NCBI GenBank assembly: GCA_016700055.1 | Contig: CP064997.1 | Span: 186,001 to 250,000, forward strand | DNA: 64,000 nt | Direction: 5' to 3' | DNA from: Actinomycetota bacterium | GTDB taxonomy: Bacteria; Actinomycetota; Acidimicrobiia; Acidimicrobiales; Ilumatobacteraceae | Shown: piece after piece, positions 42,798 to 52,655 of the stretch | How positions within the stretch are numbered: the stretch's first letter is position 1 | Layout: every line of letters starts with the position of its first letter | The notes under the pieces: model-generated | What the model was told of the DNA's origin: nothing | The model's input: the letters and a program-made list of their open reading frames with translations, nothing else | Database searches by the model: none | Made by a program: the position numbers and the translations under genes

Positions 42798-43961
42798 TCA
42801 GCGCATGCGGCGCATGTGCACGCTCTGGACGAGCCCGATCATGATCGCGAAAGCGACGAGCGACGACCCGCCGTAGCTGATGAAGGGCAGCGGGATGCCC
42901 GTCACCGGCATGATCCCCATCGTCATCCCGACGTTCTGGAAGATGTGCCAGAGCAACATCGCGAAGATCCCGGCGCAGACGTAGGTGCCGAGCATGTCCT
43001 TCGACAGGTGCGCGATGCGCCAGATCCGGAACAGCATCAGCCCGAACAGGGCGAGCAGCACACCCCCGCCGAACATGCCGAACTGCTCGGCCACGGCGGA
43101 GAAGATGAAGTCGCTGTGCTGAACGGGGATGAACCGCCCCGTGGTGAGCGGTGCCTCGAGGTAGCCCTCTCCGAACCAGCCGCCAGTGGCGACGGCGCGC
43201 TTCGCGTAGCGCACCTGGAGCACCAGGTTCTGCAGGTCTTCGTCGGTGCTGTTCTGGTTGAGCAGCGCCTCGATCCTCCGGAGCTGGTAGCGATCGACGA
43301 CCCCGCTGATCACGGCCGCGGCAACGGTGGCCACGGACAGGCCGGTCACCAACACGATGTAGCGCACCTTGGCGCCGGCGACGAGGAGGATCCCCATCGC
43401 GCCGACGACGAGCACGGAGGCCGACCCGAGGTCGGGCTGCAGGACGATCAGCCCGACCGGGACGCCGACGATCAGCAGCCCGCCGACGAAGCGGGCGTAG
43501 GAGACGGCATCGGCTCGCTCGGTGGACAGATAGGCGGCCAACGCGAGCACGACTCCGACCTTCGCGAACTCCGCGGGCTGCATCGAGATCTGTCCGAGGT
43601 CGAACGAGAGCCTGGCGCCGCCGCGCAGCGCGCCGACGGCGAGCACTAGCACCAGCGCCACCACCACGGAGCCGTACAAGAAGTAGGCGCGCTCCTTCAG
43701 CGCCTCGTAGTCGAAGGCCATCGTCGCCACCATCGCCACCGCGGCGACGATCAAGAAGACCACCTGACGCAGCGTGTACCAGTAGGGATCGCCCTCCACC
43801 CGCCAATAGGTGGCGCTGTAGATCGCCACAACGCCGATCGTGCACAGCACGGCAACGGTCAGCATCAACACCCAGTCGATGTTGCGGCTCGGGTCGCCAG
43901 GGCTCGAACGGATGTTGCCGAGACCGGAGTCCGGACGGCGGGTGAGGAGCGGCAGCCCCAC
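42798..43961 (-). CDS. rodA: peptidoglycan glycosyltransferase RodA
   Basis: SEDS-family polymerase that works with PBP2 in cell elongation. 387 residues from GTG 43961, with about ten hydrophobic segments. Family motifs are FDLGQISMQPAEFAKVG, IVLQPDLGSASVLV, the periplasmic loop AVATGGWFGEGYLEAPLTTG, PVQHSDFIFSAVAEQFG and the C-terminal PFISYGGSS. The GTG shares one base with the PBP2 TAG stop. Confidence 0.95.
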   Translation of the reverse strand: MGLPLLTRRPDSGLGNIRSSPGDPSRNIDWVLMLTVAVLCTIGVVAIYSATYWRVEGDPYWYTLRQVVFLIVAAVAMVATMAFDYEALKERAYFLYGSVVVALVLVLAVGALRGGARLSFDLGQISMQPAEFAKVGVVLALAAYLSTERADAVSYARFVGGLLIVGVPVGLIVLQPDLGSASVLVVGAMGILLVAGAKVRYIVLVTGLSVATVAAAVISGVVDRYQLRRIEALLNQNSTDEDLQNLVLQVRYAKRAVATGGWFGEGYLEAPLTTGRFIPVQHSDFIFSAVAEQFGMFGGGVLLALFGLMLFRIWRIAHLSKDMLGTYVCAGIFAMLLWHIFQNVGMTMGIMPVTGIPLPFISYGGSSLVAFAIMIGLVQSVHMRRMR

Positions 43962-46156
43962 TAGTCGCGCACCTCGGCCGTGGTCGTGCCGAGGCAGGTC
44001 GAGTCGGGCATCGAGCGGGAAGGCGCGGCGACGGTGCTCTGCAGGTCGAGCGGGTCCGACAGCAACACCGGTTCCAGCAGGGCCCTGCCGTCGAGCGCGA
44101 GGAACATGCACTTCGTCACCGGTGCTGCGGCCTGCGAGCCGTAGCCGCTCTTTTCCAGGTAGGTGACGACGGTGTAGGGACGGTCCGGGTCCAGGCTGAA
44201 CGCGGCGAAGGCCGACGAGTCGTTCCACGGCAGGCTCGCCGCCCCCTGCGCGGTGCCCGTCTTGCCGGCGATCGGCAGCTCGGCGAGGGGATAGTCGCGG
44301 AACAGCTTCTCACCGGTGGTGGAGTGGTAGAAGTCCGACGACACGCCCGGCCCGGCGACGACGCGTGACAGGCCACGCACGATCGGCCACTGGATCTCGG
44401 GGGGCATGTTGATCTGTTCGGCGCCCTCGATGCCGTTGAAGCCCTCGACGATCTCGGACTTGGAGAGGTCGGCGAAGCCGGCCTGAACGCCGTCGGGGGT
44501 GCCCGGCGCCAAGAGCGCCAGCGCCACCCCGGGCACCACCCGGAAGCCACCGTTCGCGAACATCGAGTAGCCCACCGCGAGCTGCAGAGGCGTGGCCGCG
44601 AGCAGGCCCTGACCGATGGCGAGCTGGACGTTGTCGCCGACCAGGTAGTTCGCGCTCTCCGACGGGTGCAGCACGCCCTTATCGAACAGTTCACGCTTCA
44701 GGTCCTTGTCCGGCACCCGGCCGGAGAACTCGTACGGCAGGTCGATCCCGGTCTTCTCCCCGAACGAGAACAGGCGCACCTGCTCCTGCAGGATCGGCGC
44801 CCCACCGCTCAGGACGAAGCTCTCCTCGCCGATCTTGTAGAAGAACGCGTCGCTGGATACCGCCAGCGCGTCCTCGACGTTGACGTTGCCGTACTGGCAC
44901 GGTCGGCCCGTGCTCTTGCAGGTGGCGTTGCGGAACTCGCACTTCACGCCGGTGGCGCAGACCTCTGGCGCGATGCTGGTGAGGATGTAGCTGCCCTGGT
45001 CCTCGTAGTAGTAGTTGACCCCGCCGGGCAGCATCCCGGTGTTGAGCGCGGAATAGGCGACGAACGGCTTGAACGTCGAGCCCATGTTGTACTGGCCCTG
45101 GATCGCGCGGTTGACGAGGATCGACTGGTCGGGGTCGATCGGCGTGCCGTCGGGGTTCGTCGTCGGGAAGATCTCCGTGAACTTGGCTCCGGAGATGCCG
45201 GCGTTGAACCAGCGGTTGTCGAAGGTCGGGTAGCTGGCCAGCGCGAGCACCTGGCCGTTGCTGTGGTCCAACACCACGATCGACCCGGCGGGCGCCTTGA
45301 ACGACTGGCACTCGGGGAACTGGGGCTTGACGAGCTTGCCCTCCAGGTCCTTGTTCTGGCACGCCACGGCCGACCGCCGCGCGCGGAGCTGGGTCTCGAG
45401 GGTCTGTTCGGCGTACTGCTGCAGGTCGAGGTCGATCGCGAGCAGCAAGTCGTTGCCGGCCACGGGCTCCACCCGCTCGACCTCGCGCAGCACCCTGCCG
45501 GCTGCGTCCACCTCGTACACGACGAAGCCGGGAACACCGCGCAGCGCGCTCTCGTAGCTGCGCTCCACCCCGAAGCGACCCACCCGCTCGCTCAGCTCGT
45601 ATCCGCGCTCGCGGTACTGGTCTTGGTCGTCCTCGGTGATCGCCCCCATGTAACCGACGACGTGGGCGGCAAGCGGGGCGAACGGGTACTCGCGCCGCCA
45701 CTGCGGGGTGACGTCGACGCCGGGGAAGTCCTCGATCCGCTCGGTCAGGTACAGCGCCGTCTGCTCGCTCACGTCCTCGGCAAGGGGTAGCGGGAGGAAC
45801 GGGCTGTAGCGGCCGCTGTCGAACCGATCCTCCATCGCGTCGACGGGCATGCCGACGATGCCGGACAGCCTGGAAAAGAGCACCTCGCGGGCATCCTCTT
45901 TCCCGATGACGTCCCAGTCGATGGTGACGGTCAGGATCCGTTCGTTGTCGGCGACGATGCGCCCGTCGCGGTCGAAGATGCGGCCGCGTTCGGGCAGCAG
46001 CTTCACGGTGCGGGTCTTGTTCGCCACCACGCGCTGCTCGAGTGCCGGTGCGTCGACCACCTGCAGGAACCACATCCGTGTGCCGAGGGCGCCGAAGAGC
46101 AGCACGGCGACGAGGGCCAGCACCGACAGGCGCGCAGAACGTCGGTCACTCGCCAT
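43961..46156 (-). CDS. mrdA: penicillin-binding protein 2 (MrdA-type transpeptidase)
   Basis: Cross-links peptidoglycan during elongation. 731 residues: one N-terminal membrane helix (about 8-32), then a dimerisation domain, then the transpeptidase with S360-TFK (SxxK), SSD at 434-436 (SxN position) and KTGT near 628. Cysteines at about 266, 283, 400, 406, 413 and 420 cluster in two outward-facing insertions, unusual for this enzyme, and may form disulfides. It sits upstream of rodA and downstream of mreD. Confidence 0.94.
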   Translation of the reverse strand: MASDRRSARLSVLALVAVLLFGALGTRMWFLQVVDAPALEQRVVANKTRTVKLLPERGRIFDRDGRIVADNERILTVTIDWDVIGKEDAREVLFSRLSGIVGMPVDAMEDRFDSGRYSPFLPLPLAEDVSEQTALYLTERIEDFPGVDVTPQWRREYPFAPLAAHVVGYMGAITEDDQDQYRERGYELSERVGRFGVERSYESALRGVPGFVVYEVDAAGRVLREVERVEPVAGNDLLLAIDLDLQQYAEQTLETQLRARRSAVACQNKDLEGKLVKPQFPECQSFKAPAGSIVVLDHSNGQVLALASYPTFDNRWFNAGISGAKFTEIFPTTNPDGTPIDPDQSILVNRAIQGQYNMGSTFKPFVAYSALNTGMLPGGVNYYYEDQGSYILTSIAPEVCATGVKCEFRNATCKSTGRPCQYGNVNVEDALAVSSDAFFYKIGEESFVLSGGAPILQEQVRLFSFGEKTGIDLPYEFSGRVPDKDLKRELFDKGVLHPSESANYLVGDNVQLAIGQGLLAATPLQLAVGYSMFANGGFRVVPGVALALLAPGTPDGVQAGFADLSKSEIVEGFNGIEGAEQINMPPEIQWPIVRGLSRVVAGPGVSSDFYHSTTGEKLFRDYPLAELPIAGKTGTAQGAASLPWNDSSAFAAFSLDPDRPYTVVTYLEKSGYGSQAAAPVTKCMFLALDGRALLEPVLLSDPLDLQSTVAAPSRSMPDSTCLGTTTAEVRD

Positions 46157-46204
46157 GGCGCCAGTCTCGCCGACAGCACGCCTTTGCGGGGCGCGGGGGT
46201 CGGC

Positions 46205-46738
46205 TCACGCGGGCTCCGGGCGGATGCGCACACCCTCGCCCTTCGGCACCCGCAGAGCCCAGCGCATGACCGGGACCGCGAGCGGCCCGAGCAGGGCGTT
46301 CACCAACGCGACGACGATCGTCACGCGCAACAGATGCACGCTCAACCAGCCCTCGACGCCGACGAGATGCGCGAGCACCGGGTGCGCGAGCGTGGCAAGG
46401 GCGCTCGCGGCCCCGACGACGATCGCGACGAGCCAGCGAGGGTGGTCGACGGTGAGCGAGTTGATGTAGCCGGCGAGAAACCCGGCCAGGCCGTAGACGA
46501 GCGCGGTCAGCCCGAGCGGGCTGGTGAGCACCAGGTCGAACAAGAAGCCGAGCACGAACCCGGCGAGCGCCCCCTGCTCGGAGCCGGCGGCCACTCCCGC
46601 GGCGACGGCGAGCAGGAGCAACACCTGCGCGACGACGCCGGCCACCTTCACCTCGGCGAAGAACGTCGTCTGCAGCGCGAGGACGGGCAGGCCGACCATC
46701 AGCAGCCTGATGAAGGGTCGGTTGATGATCTCGATCAT
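46205..46738 (-). CDS. mreD: rod shape-determining protein MreD
   Basis: 177-residue membrane protein with about five hydrophobic segments; the sequence is weakly conserved, as usual for MreD. The call rests on the position between mreC and PBP2 and on the pattern LQTTFFAEVKVAG, then LAGFVLGFLFDLVLTSPLG. The ATG overlaps the mreC stop (ATGA). Confidence 0.88.
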   Translation of the reverse strand: MIEIINRPFIRLLMVGLPVLALQTTFFAEVKVAGVVAQVLLLLAVAAGVAAGSEQGALAGFVLGFLFDLVLTSPLGLTALVYGLAGFLAGYINSLTVDHPRWLVAIVVGAASALATLAHPVLAHLVGVEGWLSVHLLRVTIVVALVNALLGPLAVPVMRWALRVPKGEGVRIRPEPA

Positions 46739-47817
46739 CCGCCCAGCTCCGACGTCGGCTGGAAGCGCAGCACGCGCACGAAGTTGAGATTGGACAGCGA
46801 CGCGGAGAGGCGAACCTCGAGCAAGGGCCCGGCGGAACCCGCGCGCTCCACCTTGCGCACGACGGTGCCGACGACGATGTCGGCCGGGGAGAGGCTCGTC
46901 GACCCGCCCGCGGTGAGCACCAGAGCGCCGACGTCGATCGGCCCGAAGCGCGCGCTCGGGTCGATGAACTCGACCACGGGAGGCACGCCGGGCCCCCGGC
47001 CACGGAACGCGCCGGTCTCACGAGCAGGGAGTTGGTCGAGGTCGATCGTGGTCGTCGTCTGCAACTGCGCCGGGGCGAGTGGGTCACCGGGCAGCGCCGG
47101 CAGCGGCGCCGGGGTGGGGTCGGGCTGCAGCACCGGCGGCCCGGGCGGGGTGGTGGTGGTCGGCGTGGTCGTGGTGGTCCCCGGGTTGGAGGTGAGCGGC
47201 GTCGAACCCGGGTCGGTGGATGGCAGAGTCGTGGTCGTCGTGGTCGGGCTCACGGCAGGGGGGTTGACGATCTTCACCGTCACGGCGTATTCGGGGTCGG
47301 TGGCGAGCATCACCACCGAGCGGTTCGGGAAGACCCTCGTCACCTTGCCGACCAGGCCGGCCGCGTTCACCACCGGCATGCCGATCTTCAGACCGCAGTC
47401 CTCGCCGCGGTTCAGCTCCACCGTCTGGGAGAAGTTCGTCGGCGACTGGCCGATCACCTGGGCGGTGCAGGACTCGATGTTCGCCAGGTTCGCGATGCCG
47501 TTCAGGGCGAGCAGTTCCTGGGCGTCGCGCACGCTCGCCAGGGCGGCGATGAACGCGCCCTGCTGCTGGTCGAGCTGCTCGCGCAGCGCCTCGTTCTCGC
47601 GGCGCACGTCGTCGTAGTCGGAGATCCCTCGCCAAGCGTTCCCGATCGGGCGCGTCACCACGCGGGCCGCATCCTCGAGGGGGGCGAACACCGCACCGAA
47701 GGTCCGTCTGGCACCGTCGATCACCGGGCTGCCCTGCAGGTCGAGCGTGATCAGCAGCACCGACGTGAGCGCGAGCAGCGCGACCGCGCGCCGCCGACCT
47801 AGGGAGAGACGTGCCAT
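46735..47817 (-). CDS. mreC: rod shape-determining protein MreC
   Basis: 360 residues: an N-terminal membrane helix (about 11-28), a short coiled coil near 70-105 (VRRENEALREQLDQQQ), then the beta-domain. About 85 residues rich in Thr and Pro (186-270) interrupt the beta-domain between KIVNPPAV and PPVVEFIDPSARF; most MreC proteins lack this. Cys117 and Cys141 flank the first beta block. It connects MreB inside to the wall enzymes outside. Confidence 0.93.
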   Translation of the reverse strand: MARLSLGRRRAVALLALTSVLLITLDLQGSPVIDGARRTFGAVFAPLEDAARVVTRPIGNAWRGISDYDDVRRENEALREQLDQQQGAFIAALASVRDAQELLALNGIANLANIESCTAQVIGQSPTNFSQTVELNRGEDCGLKIGMPVVNAAGLVGKVTRVFPNRSVVMLATDPEYAVTVKIVNPPAVSPTTTTTTLPSTDPGSTPLTSNPGTTTTTPTTTTPPGPPVLQPDPTPAPLPALPGDPLAPAQLQTTTTIDLDQLPARETGAFRGRGPGVPPVVEFIDPSARFGPIDVGALVLTAGGSTSLSPADIVVGTVVRKVERAGSAGPLLEVRLSASLSNLNFVRVLRFQPTSELGG

Positions 47818-47839
47818 CCGAGAGCGGCCTGCCGGGTGC

Positions 47840-48874
<1,035 letters not shown>

Positions 48875-48904
48875 GGCCGGGGGCCTCCTGCGAGATCCAA
48901 GTCT

Positions 48905-48928
48905 CCGCCCGGAATGCGGCCCGGGCGG
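48905..48928. other. 8-bp hairpin between ndk and mreB
   Basis: CCGCCCGG (48905-48912) and CCGGGCGG (48921-48928) around an 8-base loop. No T-run follows on the minus strand. It may be the ndk 3' end or a structure in the mreB leader. Confidence 0.45.
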
Positions 48929-48941
48929 TTTCGGCGAAATG

Positions 48942-49361
48942 TTACAGATTCGGGAAGAAGATGCCGATCTCACGCTCGGCCGAGGCCAGCGAGTCGCTGC
49001 CGTGGACGAGGTTCTCGGTGAACAAGATGCCGAGGTCGCCGCGGATCGTGCCGGGAGCTGCCGTGCGTGGGTTCGTCGCCCCCATCATGGCGCGCACGAC
49101 CTCCCATGTGTCTTCAGGGCCCTCGAGCACCATCGCCACCACCGGGCCGCGGCTCATGAACGCGACCAGCTCGGCGTAGAAGCCCTTGCCGACGTGCTCT
49201 TCGTAGTGCCGGGCCAACGTGTCGGCGTCGAGCGTGCGCAGCTCCATCGCCGCGACGGACAGGCCCTTCGCCTCGAACCTGGCGACGATCTGGCCGACGA
49301 GCCCTCGCTCGACGGCATCTGGCTTCAACAGGACGAGGGTGCGATCAGGCGATCCGGGCAT
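48942..49361 (-). CDS. ndk: nucleoside diphosphate kinase
   Basis: 139 residues. It has the N-terminal TLVLLKPDAVERGLVGQI, ATNPRTAAPGTIRGDLG, and the active-site His in ENLVHGSDS. It balances NTP pools. ATG 49361 has a TAGCCT hexamer 8 bases upstream and no Shine-Dalgarno. Confidence 0.97.
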   Translation of the reverse strand: MPGSPDRTLVLLKPDAVERGLVGQIVARFEAKGLSVAAMELRTLDADTLARHYEEHVGKGFYAELVAFMSRGPVVAMVLEGPEDTWEVVRAMMGATNPRTAAPGTIRGDLGILFTENLVHGSDSLASAEREIGIFFPNL

Positions 49362-49369
49362 GGCCGGCG

Positions 49370-49375
49370 AGGCTA
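49370..49375 (-). promoter_or_regulatory. -10 hexamer TAGCCT of ndk
   Basis: TAGCCT on the minus strand, 8 bases before ATG 49361, which would give a leaderless or near-leaderless transcript. Confidence 0.45.
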
Positions 49376-49405
49376 CCGCTCGACCGGGTCGGAAGGAGCA
49401 CCTCG

Positions 49406-50701
49406 CTACGTGAGGACCTCGCGCAGGTGCGCACGCGCGGCTCCCGCGACGTACAACGAACCCGTGACGAGTACGGCGTCGTCGCTGCCGGCGTCGCGTA
49501 GCGCGACGTCGATTCCGGCGGGCACCGTCGACGCCGTACGCACGTCGTCACAACCGAGGGTGCGCGCCGCGGCGGCCATGTCGGCGGCAGGCATGCCCCG
49601 CGGCGAGGGAGGGGTGACGCAGACGACGGCGTGGAACTCGTCGGCACGGACCGCGGCCAACATCTCGAGCGGATCGCGCCCGCGCAGGCAGCCGATCACG
49701 AGCAGCCGGCGGCCCGCGGGATCGAAGTCCTCGAAGAACACCGCCGCGCACACGTCGGCGCCGGCAGGGTTGTGCGCCCCGTCGACGATCACGAGCGGCT
49801 GGTAGTCGAGCACCTCGAACCGGCCGGGCATGACGACCGAGGCGAAGCCCTCCGCCACCACCTCGGCGCTCAGCGGGCCGGCGAACAGCGCTTCGACGGC
49901 GGTGAGCGCGACGATCGCGTTGTCTGCCTGGTGGCGGCCGTGGAGCGGGACGAACACGTCCTGGTAGATCGTGGTCGGGGTGCGCAGGTCGACCATCCGG
50001 CCGCCGAGGGCGAGCTGATTCCCGTCGACGTCGAAGTCGAGGCCGCGCACGAGGTGGCTCGCGCCGCCTTCGGCGCGGAAGATCTCGACCAGCTCGGGCT
50101 CGGTCTCACCGACGACGACGATGCTGGCGGGATCGATGATCCCCGCCTTCTCGCGGGCGATGTGGGCCTTCGTCGGCCCGGCGAACTCGGTGTGGTCGAC
50201 GCCGATGTTCGTGATCACCGCCACCTGGGCCTCGACCACGTTCGTCGCATCCCAACGACCGAGCAGGCCGACCTCGATCACCATCGCGTCGACGGCCACG
50301 TCGGCGAACCAGCGGAAGGCGGCGGCGGTGCAGATCTCGAAGTAGCTCGGCTGCACCCCCGCGACCACCGACATGTCGGCGATCGCGGCCACCTGCTCGG
50401 CCAGCTCGTCGTCGGAGATCGGCTCGCTGTCGACCATGAAGCGCTCGTTGACGCGTTCGAGGTGGGGACTGGTGTACGTGCCCACCCGCAGTCCCTTCGC
50501 CATCAGCAGCCGGGTGACCATCTGGGCGGTGGAGCCCTTGCCGTTGGTACCGGTGATGTGGATCACCGGGGCGGTGCGCTGGGGGTCCCCGAGCACCGAG
50601 CAGATGCGCTCGATGCGCTCGAGCGACGGAGAGTCGATCCGGCCCGTCTTGTCGTACGTGGCGTGCTCGTCGAGGTAGGCGAGCGCCTCGTCGTACCGCA
50701 T
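49406..50701 (-). CDS. folC: folylpolyglutamate synthase / dihydrofolate synthase
   Basis: 431 residues of the Mur-ligase family. P-loop HITGTNGKGSTAQMVTRLL is near 48-66, followed by YTSPHLERVNERF, EVGLLGRWDATNV, ITNIGVDHTEF, and the C-terminal VIVDGAHNPAGAD. It adds glutamates to folates and may also make dihydrofolate. No clear promoter is seen in the 15 bases to clpX, so it is probably read from clpX. Confidence 0.94.
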   Translation of the reverse strand: MRYDEALAYLDEHATYDKTGRIDSPSLERIERICSVLGDPQRTAPVIHITGTNGKGSTAQMVTRLLMAKGLRVGTYTSPHLERVNERFMVDSEPISDDELAEQVAAIADMSVVAGVQPSYFEICTAAAFRWFADVAVDAMVIEVGLLGRWDATNVVEAQVAVITNIGVDHTEFAGPTKAHIAREKAGIIDPASIVVVGETEPELVEIFRAEGGASHLVRGLDFDVDGNQLALGGRMVDLRTPTTIYQDVFVPLHGRHQADNAIVALTAVEALFAGPLSAEVVAEGFASVVMPGRFEVLDYQPLVIVDGAHNPAGADVCAAVFFEDFDPAGRRLLVIGCLRGRDPLEMLAAVRADEFHAVVCVTPPSPRGMPAADMAAAARTLGCDDVRTASTVPAGIDVALRDAGSDDAVLVTGSLYVAGAARAHLREVLT

Positions 50702-50716
50702 CCGAGACGCGCTGGC

Positions 50717-52000
50717 TCAGCTGGCCGCGCGCCGGGGCCGGGTGGTGCGCGCCGCCTCCCGCGGGACGAGCGTCGGGTTCACCTTCTGCTGCACCGTGTC
50801 GGCGTCGATGACCACCCTGGACACGTCGCCGCGGCCGGGCAGGTCGTACATCGTGTTCAGCAGCACCTCTTCGAGGATCGCGCGCAGCCCGCGGGCGCCG
50901 GTGCCCCGGCGCAGCGCCTGCTGGGCGATCGAGTCGAGGGCGTCGGTGGTGAACTCGAGCTCGACGTCTTCGAACTCGAAGAACTTGCGGTACTGCTTGA
51001 CGAGCGCGTTCTTCGGCTCGGTGAGGATCTGCACGAGAGCCTCGGCGTCGAGGCTGTGCACCGCGCCGACCATCGGCAGGCGCCCGACGAACTCGGGGAT
51101 CAGGCCGAACGAGAGCAGGTCCTCGGGCAGCACCTGGGCGAAGAGCTCGCCCGCGTCCTTCTCGAGTCGGGAGAGGACCGTCGCGTGGAAGCCGACGCCC
51201 TTGTGGCCGATGCGGCTCTCGATGATCTGCTCCAGCCCGGCGAACGCGCCACCGCAGATGAACAGCACGTTCGTGGTGTCGATCTGGATGAACTCCTGGT
51301 GGGGGTGCTTGCGCCCGCCCTGGGGCGGCACCGACGCCACCGTGCCCTCCAAGATCTTGAGCAGCGCCTGCTGCACACCCTCACCGGACACGTCGCGGGT
51401 GATCGAGGGGTTCTCGCTCTTGCGGGCGATCTTGTCGATCTCGTCGATGTAGATGATCCCGGTCTCGGCCTTCTTCACGTCGAAGTCGGCGGCCTGGATG
51501 AGCTTCAGCAGGATGTTCTCGACGTCTTCGCCGACGTATCCGGCCTCGGTGAGCGCCGTCGCGTCGGCGATGGCGAAGGGCACGTTCAGCATGCGGGCGA
51601 GCGTCTGGGCGAGGTGCGTCTTGCCGCAGCCGGTCGGCCCGAGCAACAAGATGTTGCTCTTCTGCAGCTCGACCTCGTCGCGCCGGGTGAGGCCGGTCTG
51701 CTGCTGGTACTGGATGCGCCGGTAGTGGTTGTACACCGCCACCGCGAGCACCTTCTTCGCCTGCTCCTGGCCGACCACGTAGTCGTCGAGGAACTCGCAG
51801 ATCTCACGCGGGTTGGGCAGCTCCTCGAAGCGCAGCTCCGAGCTCTCGGCGAGCTCCTCTTCGATGATCTCGTTGCAGAGGTCGATGCACTCGTCGCAGA
51901 TGTACACACCGGGACCCGCGATCAGCTTCTTGACCTGCTTTTGCGACTTGCCGCAGAAGGAGCACTTCAACAGCTCGCCGGTTTCCCCGAACTTGGCCAC
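50717..52000 (-). CDS. clpX: ATP-dependent Clp protease ATPase subunit ClpX
   Basis: Unfoldase that feeds ClpP. 427 residues. The N-terminal zinc-binding domain has CSFCGKSQKQVKKLIAGPGVYICDEC-type cysteine spacing (two CxxC pairs). Walker A is LLGPTGCGKTHLAQ, with pore and Walker B motifs in IIYIDEIDKIARK, followed by GGAFAGLEQII and the IGF-loop region near GHKGVGFHATV. The C-terminal tail is basic. It lies 19 bases after clpP. Confidence 0.97.
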   Translation of the reverse strand: MAKFGETGELLKCSFCGKSQKQVKKLIAGPGVYICDECIDLCNEIIEEELAESSELRFEELPNPREICEFLDDYVVGQEQAKKVLAVAVYNHYRRIQYQQQTGLTRRDEVELQKSNILLLGPTGCGKTHLAQTLARMLNVPFAIADATALTEAGYVGEDVENILLKLIQAADFDVKKAETGIIYIDEIDKIARKSENPSITRDVSGEGVQQALLKILEGTVASVPPQGGRKHPHQEFIQIDTTNVLFICGGAFAGLEQIIESRIGHKGVGFHATVLSRLEKDAGELFAQVLPEDLLSFGLIPEFVGRLPMVGAVHSLDAEALVQILTEPKNALVKQYRKFFEFEDVELEFTTDALDSIAQQALRRGTGARGLRAILEEVLLNTMYDLPGRGDVSRVVIDADTVQQKVNPTLVPREAARTTRPRRAAS

Positions 52001-52019
52001 TCCGACCCCCTGGATCGTC

Positions 52020-52655
52020 TCAGCGAATCGGCCCGGTGCGGTCTACCGCTGTCCGGGATTCGATCACATCGTCGATGATGCCATACGCGAGGGCCTCTCC
52101 TGCTTCCATCACGAAGTCGCGGTCGGTGTCGGCGTGGATCCGCTCGATCGGCTGACCCGTGTGGAAGGCCATGATCTCTTCCAGGATGTCGCGCATCCGC
52201 AGGATCTCCTTGGCGGCGAGCTCGAGATCGGTCACCTGCCCGTAGCCCACCTGGCCGTACGGCTGGTGCAGCAGCACCCGGCTGTGAGGCAGGGCGAGAC
52301 GCTTGCCCTTGGTGCCCGCGGCGAGCAGCACCGCTGCCGCCGAGGCCGCCTGGCCGAGGCAGATGGTGGCGATGTCGTTGCGGATGAACTGCATCGTGTC
52401 GTAGATCGCGAACAGCGCGGTGATGTCACCACCGGGGCTGTTGATGTAGATGTTGATGTCCTTGTCCGGGTTCTCGCTCTCCAGGTGGATGAGCTGGGCG
52501 CAGATGAGGCTCGCGATCTGGTCGTCGATCGGGGTCTGCAAGAAGATGATGTTCTCCTTGAGCAGCCGGCTGTACAGGTCGTAGGCGCGCTCTCCCCTGC
52601 TGGTCTGCTCGACCACGTTCGGGACCAGGTAGTTGACGGCGTCGAGGTTGCTCAT
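52020..52655 (-). CDS. clpP: ATP-dependent Clp protease proteolytic subunit
   Basis: 211 residues. The serine protease triad is seen as Ser105 in GQAASAAA, His130 in RVLLHQP, and an Asp in HADTDRD. YINSPGGDITA forms the oxyanion region. Only one clpP is present here, between the trigger-factor gene and clpX, whereas Streptomyces and mycobacteria carry two tandem copies. Its ATG overlaps the trigger-factor stop (ATGA). Confidence 0.97.
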   Translation of the reverse strand: MSNLDAVNYLVPNVVEQTSRGERAYDLYSRLLKENIIFLQTPIDDQIASLICAQLIHLESENPDKDINIYINSPGGDITALFAIYDTMQFIRNDIATICLGQAASAAAVLLAAGTKGKRLALPHSRVLLHQPYGQVGYGQVTDLELAAKEILRMRDILEEIMAFHTGQPIERIHADTDRDFVMEAGEALAYGIIDDVIESRTAVDRTGPIR

